64,000 nt of DNA from Poecilobothrus nobilitatus (GCA_947095535.1 OX352773.1:37903398-37967397); one strand, 5' to 3'. Positions 41,501 through 54,960 are shown, counted from the stretch's first letter. The notes: generated from the letters alone by a model not told the origin. Program-made: numbers and translations.

Positions 41501-41644
41501 AATTGTTTTTAAAAAAAATTTTATTTTTTGATTTTTAAACAAAAAAAAAAAAAAATAATCCGCGCACGAATTATTATTACAATTTCTTGTTTTTTATTTT
41601 TTTTTTTTACTTATGTTTTTGTTTCTCCTTCCCTTAATTTTAAA

Positions 41645-41669
41645 GTTTTGTTTTGTTTTGTTTTGTTTT
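41645..41669 (+). repeat. (GTTTT)n microsatellite
   Basis: Five successive GTTTT units, followed by TATTTTTATTTTATTTTG. Confidence 0.9.
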
Positions 41670-43182
41670 ATTTTTATTTTATTTTGTATAATTTTACGAA
41701 AAGCTTAAGAAAAAATACGAGTAAATATCTTAAAACACTAAGTAACTAAATAGTTAACCAACCAAACAAAAAAGTATGCAAACAAACAAAAAAAAATATA
41801 CGACGAACAAACATTCATTGGTTACAAAATACCAAAAAAGAAACGACAAAAAAACATTTTTTTTTTATTTTTGACTAACGATAAACGATAAACGACCAAA
41901 CGAAGTTCCAAAAAAAAAAGAAAAAAAAAGTTGGAATTGTCGGCGTGTAAAGTTTTAGGAAAAAAAAAAAAATAAGAGTTTTTCTTTTTCGTTTAATATT
42001 GTGCTTTTTTTTTTAAATTTGTTTTAATTTTTATTTTTTTTTTTTTTCAACTTAAAATTGCAACACAAAGTAAAAAAAAGATAATAATAAATTTTTTTTT
42101 CTTCTTAAATAATAAGTTGTGTCTTACTACTTTAACTGGTCGGCACACACTAAATTCAAAAATCTTTAAAATCGCAAGTCAAATTTAATTTTTTCTTTTT
42201 AATTTTTTATTTTCTGTTAAGTTTGTTATTTTTTTTTTTTATCTTTATTTTTTTTTTTTGTTGGGTTAAAAAAAAAACTTACGATCATCATAATATTTTA
42301 TGTTATTGTTGCTTTTTTTCTTTATTTTATATTTCTTTTGTGTGATGTGAGGTTAAAGCTGTTGCTTACTGTCATTTTTTTTTTTTATTTTATTTTTTTT
42401 TTTTTTTTTGTAGGTTTTCTTATTAACTTTTAAATTTTTTTTAAATTGTAATAAACTTTTTTTGTATTAAATATTTGAATTTACGATTATCATACTTCTA
42501 ATTTAAGTGTTTATATATGGCTATCATTATCTGTTATATATAAGTTTCCATAATAAGATAAATAATTACCTGCTATAAATAATAGTTTTTATCGCTATTC
42601 AAAATAAATTTTTCGTATTCATAATCCATTTATAATAATGCTATATATATAAAAAAAATTATATGGAAACCTATCTGTCAATTGTTTCCGCTGTCAAAAT
42701 TATTTATAATATTTTTCATATTTCTTTAGAAATTTTTTTTTATTCTTTGTGTTTCATTTTTTGAAATCTATGGAGAAAGCGAAAGTTCTTATTTGCAAGT
42801 CAAAATTTTTCATAATATACATATTATTATATGCATATTCTAGCATCTAGCATATTCAACTATAAAATCGTTCCTAATTATTTTTTTACAACATTTAAGC
42901 ATTTTATTTAAATAAATGTTGGAAAAAGTTATTGAAATAATAAGATTGAAAAAATAAAATTAAAAAAACTAAGATTTCGGTACACTGCTCTTAGAAATAT
43001 AAGGAATTTCAGTTTAATTTGCTTATACCACAGCAAAAAATTTAGTTCGCCTTTTGTTAGCTTTTATATTATACGTATATTTGAAAGAAAAACACTTTCT
43101 TCTTTAATTGGTTGGTTAGTTGGTGTGGGTAGCTGGCCACCGCCGCTCATGACAGGGACCCCAATTAGCACGTTAGCACCGT

Positions 43183-43248
43183 TTTGCTACCACTTCCGTG
43201 ACCACAAGGCTTATAATAGGGCCTTGTGGTCACGGAAGTGGTAGCAAA
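43183..43248. repeat. Perfect 28-bp stem-loop with 10-nt loop
   Basis: The left arm 43183-43210 (TTTGCTACCACTTCCGTGAC...) is exactly complementary to the right arm 43221-43248 around the loop TTATAATAGG. The arms and the 60 bases to their left (GGTAGCTGGCCACCGCCGCT) are GC-rich against a very AT-rich background. Origin unknown: a fold-back of part of a repeat, a template-switch product or a small-RNA hairpin are all possible. Confidence 0.9.
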
Positions 43249-46200
43249 TAATTTATTTTGATAACTTTTTGTTGAATCGCCTAACATTTAATTGAACCCA
43301 AAAATTTTCTATTTCCATTTACTGGAATCATCAGATTAAAGATATTTTAAATTTTGCGCTTCATTTAGAAAGTCCTTTAAACATTTTTTTTTTCAAAATC
43401 ATTAAAATTATTATTTAGTATATGTATATTTAGTATATATTTTTAAATGTTACATGATAAATCATTAAATTTAAACATGAATTTAAAGGTTAAAAAATAA
43501 TTAATTGAAGAATCTTCAAACTTTTCATAAAACGAGTATTGAATAAATTACCAAAAACTATTTGAAAATGTCATCGTCTAGCATTAGACATTAATAATGA
43601 GAACTTGTAGAATATTTTTAAGCTTGCTTAAATTTACTTCAAAATCTAAAATTACTATACGCAAATTAAGCAGCTGTAAGTTAATAGATTTTATTTTTCT
43701 CGCTAATTTTTTTACTAAGAGACTGATAAGCCTAGATAAACTGATAGATACTTCTTGAAACAAAAGGTACACAAATGCGTATTCAATGGTCGTATGGAAT
43801 CGTATTCGATATTCGATGGTTAACATAAGAAAGTGGGAATATGTTGTAAATACCTATATAATTCTTATTACTAGAAGTTATCTCAAGTCCTACTCAATTT
43901 TTATACATGAACCACTACTGAAGCTTATCACAATTTATACCATTCGAAAAAATTTGGATGAGTTATAAAGTATATAATAAAATTCTTTATATATGATATA
44001 AAGAAAGATAAGAGAGAAAATGGCTCAGAAATCTGTTGATTTCCTTTTACCAACCAGAAATTTTAATCATTTTGCCAATCAGACGTTAAACTAAAATGTT
44101 AATATAAAGGGTATGTTATCCAAAAATTTATTAACTCTCTTGAAAAGAGATAAAAATGGGTAGAAAATATATGCTTTTGTATCATATTTAGGAAATAAAT
44201 TGAATTATAAATTTATTTTTAAAACAGAAATATTTGAAAGATGAGATGAGAGATCGAAAATTTTGTGATAGAAAAAATGTTGTTGAGAGATGCTGCAGAG
44301 TAAAAGATTATCGAAACCCAATATATAAAAACAAAAATAAGAATCTGCAACGAGTTGAAAGTAAACTTCAACCTTATTTAAAATGTTCTTTTTTACTTTT
44401 CCTACTTAATTCCTCTGAGAATGTTGTCTATCTTGCGAATCAAATTATTTCTATTTCACATCTTCAGAAGTCTTTAAAATTATTTCTTAAATTAATTTAG
44501 TATATCATAATTTCACCTTATAGTTAACAAGAATAAATTTTGAAAAAAAAAAATACAAAAATTTTTTTGTTGCTTTATATTTTTTTGTAAAGTTTTCTGT
44601 TTTTTTTTTAAGTTAATAGCTAAGAATGGGAGAAGGGAGTTTTTGCTTTTTATTTAAAGTTTTTATTTTTTGTTTCAAAGTAAAATATTGAAAAAAAAAA
44701 ACGCTTACAACAGCAAATTTAAAAAAAAAGTTTAGTTTTTTTTTCTTGTTTTTTTTTTTTAAATTTTAATATTAAGTTTAGACAAAGCTAACCAAACTCT
44801 GAGAATTAAAAATAGATGAGAGCAATGATTTAATAGTATACAAAATGAGAAACAAAAACTGTGGTAATGTTTTATACATAATTAGAGCTTTAAATTACAT
44901 ACTCCTAAAGTTTAATTTTAATTATTTTCTTCCTACACTGGTGGAGGCCAGGGAATTTTAAATAAGTTTTATACAATTTTATCCATTATGTGCTCTCTAA
45001 TGGAATGTTAATATGATTTTCCTCTTTATTACAGTCTTGCTATGTCACATCCAATCTCTCACCAATCTTATATACGTCATAGGACAACTTTTTGAAGGAT
45101 AAAAAAACTAAGATATAAACCTAATATATTTCAAGAATATGGTTGTGTACTTATAATTGAAATTAAATATTTTGATGAAATAAAAAGATATACATCAATG
45201 TATTCAATTATTGCACCTTACTCAATGTTAGAATTTTCATAGATTACAGAAACTAATTTAGATTCAGATTTCTTGGAGACAGAAAACAATTTAGAAAAAT
45301 CTGAAAATAAAATTTATAAATCTTTAAATACAATATTAAATTTGAAGCTCATAACTAACGAAAAGTTGTATTTGATTAGTTGTATTTGACTCTTTTATAA
45401 ATTGGTAATATAACTTAGCAGAGAACAGACTCAATTCTCTTCAAAAAAAATACCACTCCTTCAATATTTAATCTTTAAAGAAAATCATTAAAATTAAATG
45501 AGACACTACAGTGTTAAAAAGACTAGAAAAAAAGTTATTATTCAAGTTACGTTTGCAAAATTATCAAATAATAAAAACAACATAAAATTTTTTCCATTTA
45601 AAAACAAAAAAAAATTGTAATAATTCATTTTGTACATAGTAAAATAATAAAATTTTGATTTGATATATATTATATATTAATTTATTTATATTTATATGTA
45701 AGAATATATTGCGGCCTCAGCATCCTTTATGATGGTGAAAAGTCTTAGGTTATCAATACAAAATTATTTAATCATTTTTTTAAAATCAGAATAATTTTAT
45801 TCATTCGTTAAAGTGAGTTGTTTAAATTTTTAATTTTTTATACCTACAATCAAAGACAAAGACTATTAGTAGTATATTACTAAACTTTTATTCATATTCA
45901 AATGGACAAACTTATCTTTTTACTATAATAGTATACTTTACATACACCCATATTATATACATAAATAAATTTTAAATATCTCTAAAGTTTTACCACTTTA
46001 CTATTAATTAGTACAAGTACAAGTAACATACTAAACCAAAAACTTTTAAAATAGGTATAGTTAAAGCTTTTAATTAATACTAACATACATATTTATGATT
46101 TATATTTTATGCACTCTCTGAGAGTAAATATATATCTATTTATGTATATTGATCACAATTTAATGTTTTTTGTAAAAGGAGGATTTTTTTTATAATAAAA

Positions 46201-47174
46201 TTTTAAATTAAATATTTTTCAAACATTAATGAAAAAGTCTACTTGCAAAATCATATTTACCTTAGAACACATCAAGTTAATGATGTGAACCTAACATGAA
46301 TACTAAAATTTATATTCGTAATTTTTAAAATTTCTTAATATTGATAATCCATATAATGCATTTGAAAATGATAATGCAATTCTAATTATCTAAAGATTAT
46401 GTCATTTGATATTATGTTAATAGAATATAAGGTGCTTACCAGATTAATGTTTAACATATTATATTATTATTAAGTTTAAAATATTGGAAGTTTTTCTTTT
46501 TGCAATTTGAAATAAGTCACTTATAAGTCACAACACAACAAAAAACAATTTACTTTAAATTTAAGGCCAATGATCCAAGTACAAATTTACTGTATTTTCT
46601 ATAAAAAAAAACCTATTACATATAAATATAAATAATATTCTTTTGAAGTATTCATTCTTTTGGCATTTTCTTTTTTTGAAATTTAATTCCGATAGATCTT
46701 TTTACTACACTGTTATTTACATCGTTTAAAGATTTATAATTTTAGAATGTTAAACAATAAACTTAAGAGAGAAACCTTAATGAATATAAAATGTGTTCTT
46801 GTTTAACAAAAACATATTAATATTAAAATTATTAAATTTATTAAATTTTGAAATGTAAGAATTACATATTTTATTATTTATACAACATATAATTTCAATA
46901 CATTAATGTATTGAAACCTATATTATTGCGCCTGCATTTAATTAAATATTAACCGATAAAATTTACATGCACATATAAGAGAAAGAAAAATTTACAAATT
47001 TTGTTAGCTATATTATAATAAAATTTAAACAAAACAAAATAACTGTGTAAAGCATTGTTATAAATTTAAAAAGATTAAAAGTTTTTAATTTGTATGAGAT
47101 TTAGATATTTAAAAAGGTTGGAGTTTGAAGATTAATCTGGATGCAGTGTACTGGATATGTTGTTGCCATAGATT
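43249..47174. other. AT-rich stretch, a few exon-like patches
   Basis: No gene called. A good acceptor (cctctttattacag, to 45045) is followed by a 21-codon open frame (LLCHIQSLTNLIYVIGQLFE) but no donor or partner. An 88-codon frame at 44234-44500 is not recognisable. Confidence 0.45.
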
Positions 47175-47352
47175 CAAACATATGTTCTTACTTGATTAAA
47201 TTGAGTACAATCATGAATAATATGCATTACATTTAAAACAGCATTGTAAGTGTTGCAATATGGAAGCTCATCTTTGTAAAAAAGATATTCTTTGTTGAAG
47301 AGACAATGATCTAGTCGTATAGCCTGGTTAAGATGACGCATTTTTGTCTTTC
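47175..47352 (-). pseudogene. Non-LTR retrotransposon C-terminal end fragment (RNase H tail)
   Basis: The minus-strand frame reads MRHLNQAIRLDHCLFNKEYL, then FYKDELPYCNTYNAVLNVMH, then IIHDCTQFNQVRTYV to a stop, all in one frame. It matches the pattern (H)..L.....P.C..C...LTV.HI...C..F...R seen at the end of I/Jockey-group ORF2. Two expected residues are changed (the second Cys of C..C is Tyr). Too short to be functional. Confidence 0.6.
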
Positions 47353-50300
47353 CAAATTTATATTAAAAACTGGATTATTTATTGTCAGCCAATGTGATTT
47401 CAAGAAACTTCTGGAAGTGTTCCATTTTGTTTGTCTTTGCTTTTGAAAATCAGTTTTAAGAATTAATATAATAGAATTACATATCTGGCAATTGTTTTAT
47501 TCCATTACATATTACATAAAAATTAGTTCCTATATAAAAATAGATGTTTTAAGCCGTCTAAAGTCATTGTACACCTAAGGTAAATTCTTTTTAATAAAAA
47601 AAAATAAAAAATTGGATAATGACAACAATCTGCAATAATTAAAAGACCAGATGCTATAAAATAGAAAAATTTTACTCAAGTTTGTAAAATTCTATTTTAT
47701 TCTATAAATAAAATGTCTTTTTAACATTTTTTAACTCATATATAAATTTTTACATTCACTAATTTAAATATCTAGATGTTTTATTAGAGAGTTTTCATAA
47801 AAAAATATTTCAAACGTATTTTTTTATAAGGTTATTGTATAAATATTAACTTAAGAGGGAAACCTTAATGGATATAATTTATTATTTAATTTATTATCAA
47901 CTGTGTAAATAAAAAATAAAAATTATTCTTTTCTTAGATAACAATTTCAAAGTATATCTATTTCATAATCTTGTACAATAAAATGCAATCATCAACTTAG
48001 TGAAATTTATAATTCCAAAACACTGAAGCTTCGTTCAATGTGAATAAAAAGACTAGGTGATGGTACCACGTTATTAAGAGGTGTAAATTAAGAATAAAAA
48101 TTTTTTACTTATCCAATATTGTTACGCATAAAAAAATATTTATTCACTTTATTAAAAAATTTTACAAGATAAATTTTTATATTAGCATTTTCAAATGAAA
48201 CATCATTAATTTCTTTAACAAAAAATACCATATTCATTTTATTTCTACAAAATATAGAGAGCAACAACCCAAAATTAGAACTGATTAAAAGTTCAAATTT
48301 ATAGAATTATAAAATTTTTTTGCTTAAAAATTCAAATTAATTAATTAATTATTAAATAACCAAAAGAATTTAACTAATATCATTCAATTAATCTTTACAA
48401 AATTAATGTTTTTTTTTTTTTTTTTGAAATACTAAACTCATTAAATTTTACAGAATTAACAATTGAAAAAAAACGATTTTTAATAAAATCAAAATTAAAA
48501 AAAAAAAATTAAAACTGATCTGAGTCACCACTAAACCATTATGTATCCAAGTTTGAAAGATGATTTTTTTGAAAGATCAAGAAGATCAAAGACAACATAC
48601 AGCATACATAAAAAATTGAAAGAAATATTTTCTTTCCTAGATCTTTTGTTAATTTCATTTTATTTTTTTAGGTGAAACTCCTAAATTCGGAACACATTTT
48701 TTTTATCTAACTTTTTTTTTTTGGATAATTTTTATACAAAAAAAAAAAATTGGTTTAAATTCTGAAACAAAATCCAAATTTATAGGAAGCTAAATTTTGT
48801 CAATTTGCATTCTTTATACAAGAATCTTAATTGATCAAAGCTGTGTTTGATAGCTTTAAACCATACAGTAAAAGAGGCAATCAACAACATTCAAAAATTG
48901 TAAACTAATTTCACATTAAAATTTATCAAAATTCAACTAAAATTGTGACATCCCCTTGACTTTTTCATATATATATATAGATATTTTTCAACGAGTTTTA
49001 CAATTCTTGGTACCTCCAACTCCAATAAAAGAATAACAAAGCAAAAATGAAGAGAGACTTTTTAAAATTTCTCATCATTTTAAATTTTAAATTTTTATTT
49101 CTTTCAATATATGCTAAATCAAATTTACAAACAATAAATTACAAACCCTAAATTCTAAATTTAAGCTTATAACTCAGTAATAAAAAAAATTTATGAAAAA
49201 ATAAATTAATTGTAAGTAAATTGTACTCTATTGTTAAAAAAAACTTCAGAAATAATGATAAATTATACGTACCCTACATATTATAGGTACAAAATTATAT
49301 TTTCGAATTCAAGGAGTTTCAAAACTGCTTCGGAAAAAAATTCATAAATTATATTTTCAATGACTACAATACTATCTAGAATATACTATATAGAATACAG
49401 CTGCGTATGTATTAAAAAGTACAAAAGTTCCACTTTCTCGCATTGCGCTTTTTGAATTCTATATTTCTATTTTTTTTTTAACTATTATTATTCAAAAAAA
49501 AAAAAAAAAATTAGAACTAATTTAACTTGATTTATTATTACTGAATATTCATATTTTTTTAATTTTCGAATATTAAAAATTAAATTTTAATCAAAACATA
49601 AAAGAAACAAAAAATATTAAATTTTGCAAAAATAATTCATGACGACTATTTTAAATTTAAATTTTAATATATGTATTTATTTTTATTTTTTGCTCTTTTT
49701 ATAAAAAAAAAAAAAAAATTTTTGTAAAATTTATAGTTTTATTGTAATGATTTTATTATATTTTTGTTTACAATATTTGTCTGAAATTAAATATAAGATT
49801 TTTATCATCAAAAAAACCAATTCTCTGAATATATTAATTTTATTGACAAATTTTTTTTTTTTTTTTTATTATAAAAATTTATAAATTATATATTATAATC
49901 GAAAAAAGAAAAAGTTTGGCACGTGTTTTTAAAGTTAAAGAACTCTTATTAATAAAAAAAAAAAAAAAAACGTAAAAATGGAAACTATAAGTAATATCGC
50001 GAAATAGTGACATTTAAGATATAAAAATCATTTTAAATAAGTCAATTAAAATTTAACGTTAGAATTAGCTGTAGACAGTTTAGTATTTATTTAAATTTTA
50101 TTCTGGTTCAAATTTAATTCGTTTTGTTTTTGCTTTTGTTTTTTTTTTTTTGTGCTTTTTTCAAATTATAAATATTATCAATTAATTTAATTTTCTGTTA
50201 TATCCAAGCCATATTTCAAAGTAATATGAGTAATTTGAATATGGAAAAGTTTTATAAAATTATGTAAAACACCAGCAACAAGGCAATACCAAAATATTAA

Positions 50301-51639
50301 ATCAAATGAATAGAACTTTTCTAGTATTAACAGTTGCTGACTTTAAAAATGGTTTAACTTTGCTATAATTTTAAAAGAGTTTTATATTTTATCAATGACT
50401 GAAAATCATATCTAATATAATGTAATGCACTGTGTGTGTTTTAAAAGTCACTATTTTAAATCTTTACACGTGTGTAGTTACATATCAAAAACTTGGAGCT
50501 TTTACAAAAAATTACTGAAGATAAAATTAAATTATATAAAAGAAATTGATATCATAAGAGTTAAAAATATTTCAAATGTTTTACTTAATAAGTTAAAAAT
50601 TTTAAAAATCTGGCGCCAATTTTGTTTTCCCTTTAAAGCAAATATATTTTCAGTTCTATATCATTTTTTATGTCATATTATTTTTGATCATAAATACTTT
50701 ACCGTTACATTTATTTTTTGCATCAAATGACTAATTTTTACTTCCTAATGTTAAATAAAACCATAAAATTATTATATCGGAAAAGATTTTCTAATCTTGA
50801 TATTAGTAAAATCGATATACATATTTATATTTATATGTATATTTATTCGCGATTACTCTATTTTTTATATTTTTTTTTTCTCCTGCTTTTATAATTCATT
50901 AAATTCATTACCTATTTGTATTCAGAATTTTCTTTTATTTTAATAATCTTTAAATTAAATTTTTTTTTTGCAAATTTATGTTTTAGAGATCTCATAGTTC
51001 TGAAAGTATACAAAAAAAAAATAATAAACTTTAATTTATTTTCAAAATTATGACAATTTTATTCGAAGCACAACTCAAAAAAATAAAATAAGAAAAAATA
51101 TAAAAGCGCGTGGCAATTGTATACATTCTTTTTTTCTCTTTTCATTTTTTCATTAATAATATTATTATTTTATATAATATATATTTGAAAATTTAAATAA
51201 ATACAAATAAATACATAAATAGCTATACTAAAATACATATGTGTAACAAATAAAAAAAAAAATGAATCATAAATATTTTTTAGAATAAACACAAAAGACT
51301 TAAGTGAGAAACTTTGATTGAAGAGTAACTTTAAAATTTAAATATGTACATAGTTATAATTTTATAAAGTAACATAAAAAATAGATTACGTATATTTAAG
51401 TTACGTGTGATAGACATATTTAAAAAAAAAATATTATAATATGAATATTTAATATATTGATTGTATAAAATTTTGAAATATTAATCATAATAATTTGATT
51501 ATATGTTATATAAAATAAAATATAGAATAATTTATTAGAAAATAAATAAAAATGATTAATTCTTCTTTTTTAAGTAATATTATTTGTAACACAATGAAAT
51601 TCATTTGGAATACAAAATCTTATTTTTATTTTAATTTAA
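47353..51639. other. AT-rich non-coding stretch
   Basis: Homopolymers and AT-rich sequence. An unrecognised 101-codon frame at 50425-50730 has AT-driven composition and no homolog I can name. Confidence 0.5.
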
Positions 51640-51800
51640 ATTTTTATACCCGTACGAACATAACTTTAAAGGTATATCAAAATTACCTTTATGTTTTTGT
51701 CACTATAAAGAGGACGAGTAAATATGGAAAAATTCTTGCTGTGAATTGAATTATTAGTCTATTTAGCTGAATGCTTCCATATGTTAATTCGTCTGTCCGC
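51640..51800 (-). mobile_element. Possible degenerate mini-me/DINE-type repeat end
   Basis: TTTTTATACCCGTACGA, then AAAGGTATATC, then TTCGTCTGTCCGC about 130 nt on: the same order of landmarks as the reverse strand of common dipteran mini-me/DINE repeats (TATACCC..., ...GTCTGTCCG). Much decayed; the boundaries are guesses. Confidence 0.3.
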
Positions 51801-52870
51801 ACAATAATAAAATAAAACGTAATGGAGATGGGATTCTAACAGTTGCAACATTTAATTTTTATATAAATACCACCTTTACTATTGAAATGGAGCAAGTTCA
51901 AAAGGTGGGGATAAGTATCTGATAAAACTATTTTGGAAGATTTATGATACTTCTAGAAATACTTAAATTTGTGTGCTTTGATTTTTCTAACGATGACAAT
52001 CAAATCTATGTAGAAAATTTTTTCAAGAACAGATGTTATGCTCTTTAAATTCAAAGTTTACATTTTTTTGGAATAACAATCTTATGAAGTGAAAGGCAAC
52101 ATGATCAGCAACTTTTTTAAAGAAACTAATCTACATGATGAATTCTCTATTCAATTGTAATTAAACTAAAATTACGACTAATTATTGATGCAAAAAAAAA
52201 CTAAAAGTTAGCCTATTAGAAGAAATTTTGTATAGAAGGCTTATAGTTCTACGAGCCTTATAGAAATATCCACATAATATTCTTAGTCGGAAATATTTCA
52301 TTTTATTCTATTAAACTTTGAAACAGTTTTATAATTTTTTTTTTTTTTGCCTTTTCACAAATTCAACCTATGCTAATATTCTACAAGTTGTAGTATTATC
52401 AGATTAATACGCAGTATATTCTTCTTTTTCTTTTAATTTAAGAATATTCAACATCTTTATTATTCATATTATTTTCAAATTTTTTTTTTTCTTCAGACAG
52501 ACGAAAACTTTTTTGCACAAACGAATCTTAAATCATTTTTTTTTTTTATCAAAAACAAATAACTTATTAATCTGTCATCAAATTGTCAGAGGCATATTTT
52601 TTAAATACCCAAAACAAAACCATAAAAAAAAACTGACAAAAAATAAAACAAAACTTTATAATTAACTAAATTGTCAAAAATTTGAACTAGAAATTTATTT
52701 TTCATCCTAATGTAATAATTTTTAATCCTGCCAAATTTGATCATGCTGTTCATTCACCACTTCTAAAATAAAATTTATGCAAATTAAAGTTAGATATTTA
52801 AAAATTGTTTTTTTAGAAAAATCTGTTTTTGTATATTTTTAAAATTTGATAAAAATTAAAGTAAATTGGC

Positions 52871-53155
52871 GATGAATACATTTTTAATTTACATAAGTGT
52901 AAGGAGAATGTCAACATCTTCGTTCATCGTATTCCTGAAAACCTTAAATCAATTTTTACTCCATAGCAGAATTTCTCTCTTGCCCAAACAGTACAATAGT
53001 TCTAAAATAGAGGAATCGTGCTTGTATCTTTTGGCCATCACCTGTTCGAACGCTTTAGGGTCTTTCGATAACTCCCACAAATTATATAACACAAAACCTA
53101 CATCTTGTTTTACGCGAATGAAAATTTTAAACCTACTTGTACCAACATTTTAATA
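52871..53155 (+). pseudogene. Non-LTR retrotransposon C-terminal fragment (family E), third copy
   Basis: Reads DEYIFNLHKCKENVNIFVHR, then IPENLKSIF and QNFSLAQTVQ with several stops. It matches the 17762-18013 copy (YIFNLHMFKENFNTFVHQIP) at both DNA and protein level. It extends about 130 bases further than the other copies, into higher-GC sequence. The ATG-started frame over the same bases, shifted by one, is a shadow. Confidence 0.55.
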
Positions 53156-54272
53156 TAGTTAAGTTTTAAATTTCAAGTTTTTAATTTAATAGAATAGTTG
53201 AAAGATCCAATTTACTTTAGACTAACTAAAAGAAGTTTAGTAAGAAAAGATTAAGATTATAAAAGATAGAATATTATAAAAGCTCATAACAGTCTTTTAA
53301 ACCGATTAAATTATTCATTTTATTTTAAATTGATAAAATCGGTCACAATAAATATCAGACATAAAGATTAATTTTAATTCGATGCAAAATTTATGAATTT
53401 GTTTACAATAATTTGTTTTTTACAAAAAAAAAAAAAAAATGATAAAAACAAGAAAAACAAAACACAAGTAAATTTATTTTGATTAATTTGTATTTTTACA
53501 AATTAATAGTCGTATCTACAATAAAGTCTTTGTTTTTTTTTAAACAATGACGATTTAATAATTTTTTTTTTGTTGTGCGATAAAAATTCTTAGAAATGAA
53601 TGAATTAATGAATGGATTAAACGAAAAAAAAAAGAATTTTATTAAGAAAAAAATTAGAAGAGTTTATCTTTGCATAAAATGACCCCAGTGAAAAAGTTAA
53701 GAAAAAACAAAAACCACAACAAATTTTTTTTTTTAAACTTTTGAAAACCATCAAAATAAGTCGATGACCATTTTTTTGAATGCAAAACGAAAAGACTAAA
53801 AGTCTAAATAAAAGAAGAAAAAAATTATAAATTTTTTTAAGGAAAATACAGTGAATAACTTTTAGTTGAATAAGTTGATTACTTGGTTGGTTGGTTTGTA
53901 TGCTACGTCAAAGTCCAAACACCTGGATGCCAACACGAATTTAATAAAAAACAAACATTTATCAGAATTTCAGAATTTAAAGAAAATTATTATATTTTCT
54001 AATTTTTTTATTTTTTTATTTTTTTTTTATTTTATTATTATTTGAGATATTCTAAAGTTTTCAGATATAAAAAATGATCTAAAAGTTTTTATCTGTGTTT
54101 TTTTTTTTTGTTCTTTTTCTTTTTGGATTCTTTTTTATTAAAAGTTCATTCAATGATGAATCAGACTAGGTCATTAGTATTTAACCTGATTTATAGTATT
54201 AAAAAAAATATATATATATTATAATTTTAAGATTCTTTATTTAAATTTATATCTATTGATTTTTAATTTTAG
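53156..54272. other. AT-rich stretch with one higher-GC patch
   Basis: The patch at 53875-53935 (TTGGTTGGTTGGTTTGTATG and on) is open in one frame but has no clear splice sites. The rest is A/T runs. Confidence 0.45.
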
Positions 54273-54372
54273 AAAATGTACCGGTTACAAATTGGTACGA
54301 TGATCACTAAATACAATAAGTATTTCAAATATGTTGCTTCTTCAGGACTTACGATGTACGACGGTTTGAGAA
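54273..54372 (+). CDS. Candidate internal coding exon, unknown product
   Basis: Unrecognised. A good acceptor (tttttaattttag) is followed by 100 nt with no stop in one frame (KMYRLQIGTM ... YDGLR) and then by a plausible donor AGAA|GTATGA. GC is visibly higher than in the surrounding DNA. The phase left over (one base) joins the exon candidate at 55796 in a frame reading LSRAYFVQDFYQF and ending at TGA. I do not recognise a domain. It could equally be chance openness or an old repeat. No upstream exon was found. Confidence 0.2.
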
Positions 54373-54480
54373 GTATGAAAATTTAAATTGTATAAAAAAA
54401 TTAGAGTATAGAAAATTAACCAACAGATCTTTACTTACTTTACTTTTGATCTTCATATAAAATTTATATGACAAAATAGT

Positions 54481-54960
54481 CGCAAGAATACCTCCAAAAT
54501 ACCAAGAATATTCCCTTCGTAGTATCAGATTCCTACTGACTAAACCCTTTTAGCTAACTATTAACGCACTATTTTGCCGGGAGTGGAGAGTATAGAGATA
54601 ATAAAAGATAAAACAAATATTTGAAACATTGAATTGGAGATGGGATTGTAAGGGAATAATGAATCTGCCTATTACTATTTTATTATTAATGAAGAAGCTA
54701 TTAACAGTTACAACATGCAGAAGTGGAGTTTTTATTGTAGAAGTGGAGTTGTGCATGTCATTGTGGAGTTTTTATTGTTCAGGCAACAAAGAAAAGTTTA
54801 AAAGTTTGTATCAGCTAAACAGATATCATCAACCATGTAAGCATCAACACAACCAACAGTAACAGGTTGATGGTTGATGGTTGATAGTAATGGGATCAAA
54901 ATTACAGCTAGAGTATAGACGTTTATGTTGGTATCAAAGTGGCAGCTAAAGTATAGATAT
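54481..54960 (-). mobile_element. SINE family A related, diverged copy without recognisable tRNA head
   Basis: The block 54482-54550 (AATACCAAGAATATTCCC, then TACTGACTAAACCC) matches the 3' body of the SINE copy at 7887-8551. The following sequence shares landmarks such as ACAGTTACAACAT. The tRNA-like head is not visible. The rest contains local duplications (GTGGAGTTTTTATTGT twice, near 54724 and 54762, and TTGATGG repeats at 54866-54885). The right boundary is uncertain. Confidence 0.5.

Larger units (their letters stand above)
37878..43182. other. AT-rich non-coding stretch
   Basis: Very AT-rich, including the longest (TA)n and an A/T-only zone at about 38.1-39.0 kb. GC rises only after 43.1 kb next to the hairpin. 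No coding sequence recognised. Confidence 0.6.

Noticed and set aside
44234..44500. 88-codon plus frame with basic N-terminal half
   Set aside because: No ATG at its start, no recognised domain and no partner exons; possibly an old repeat.
45046..45110. Exon after a strong acceptor (LLCHIQSLTNLIYVIGQ)
   Set aside because: Ends in a stop after 21 codons without a donor, and all three frames are short; the acceptor alone is not enough.
50425..50730. 101-codon plus frame, the longest unexplained frame between 35 and 59 kb
   Set aside because: No recognisable motif, Lys/Ile/Phe composition as expected from AT-rich DNA, no splice or promoter support.
52866..53153. 95-codon plus frame starting MAMNTFLIYI
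   Set aside because: The neighbouring frame is the one that matches the LINE copies at 17.5-18.0 kb, so this one is a shadow.
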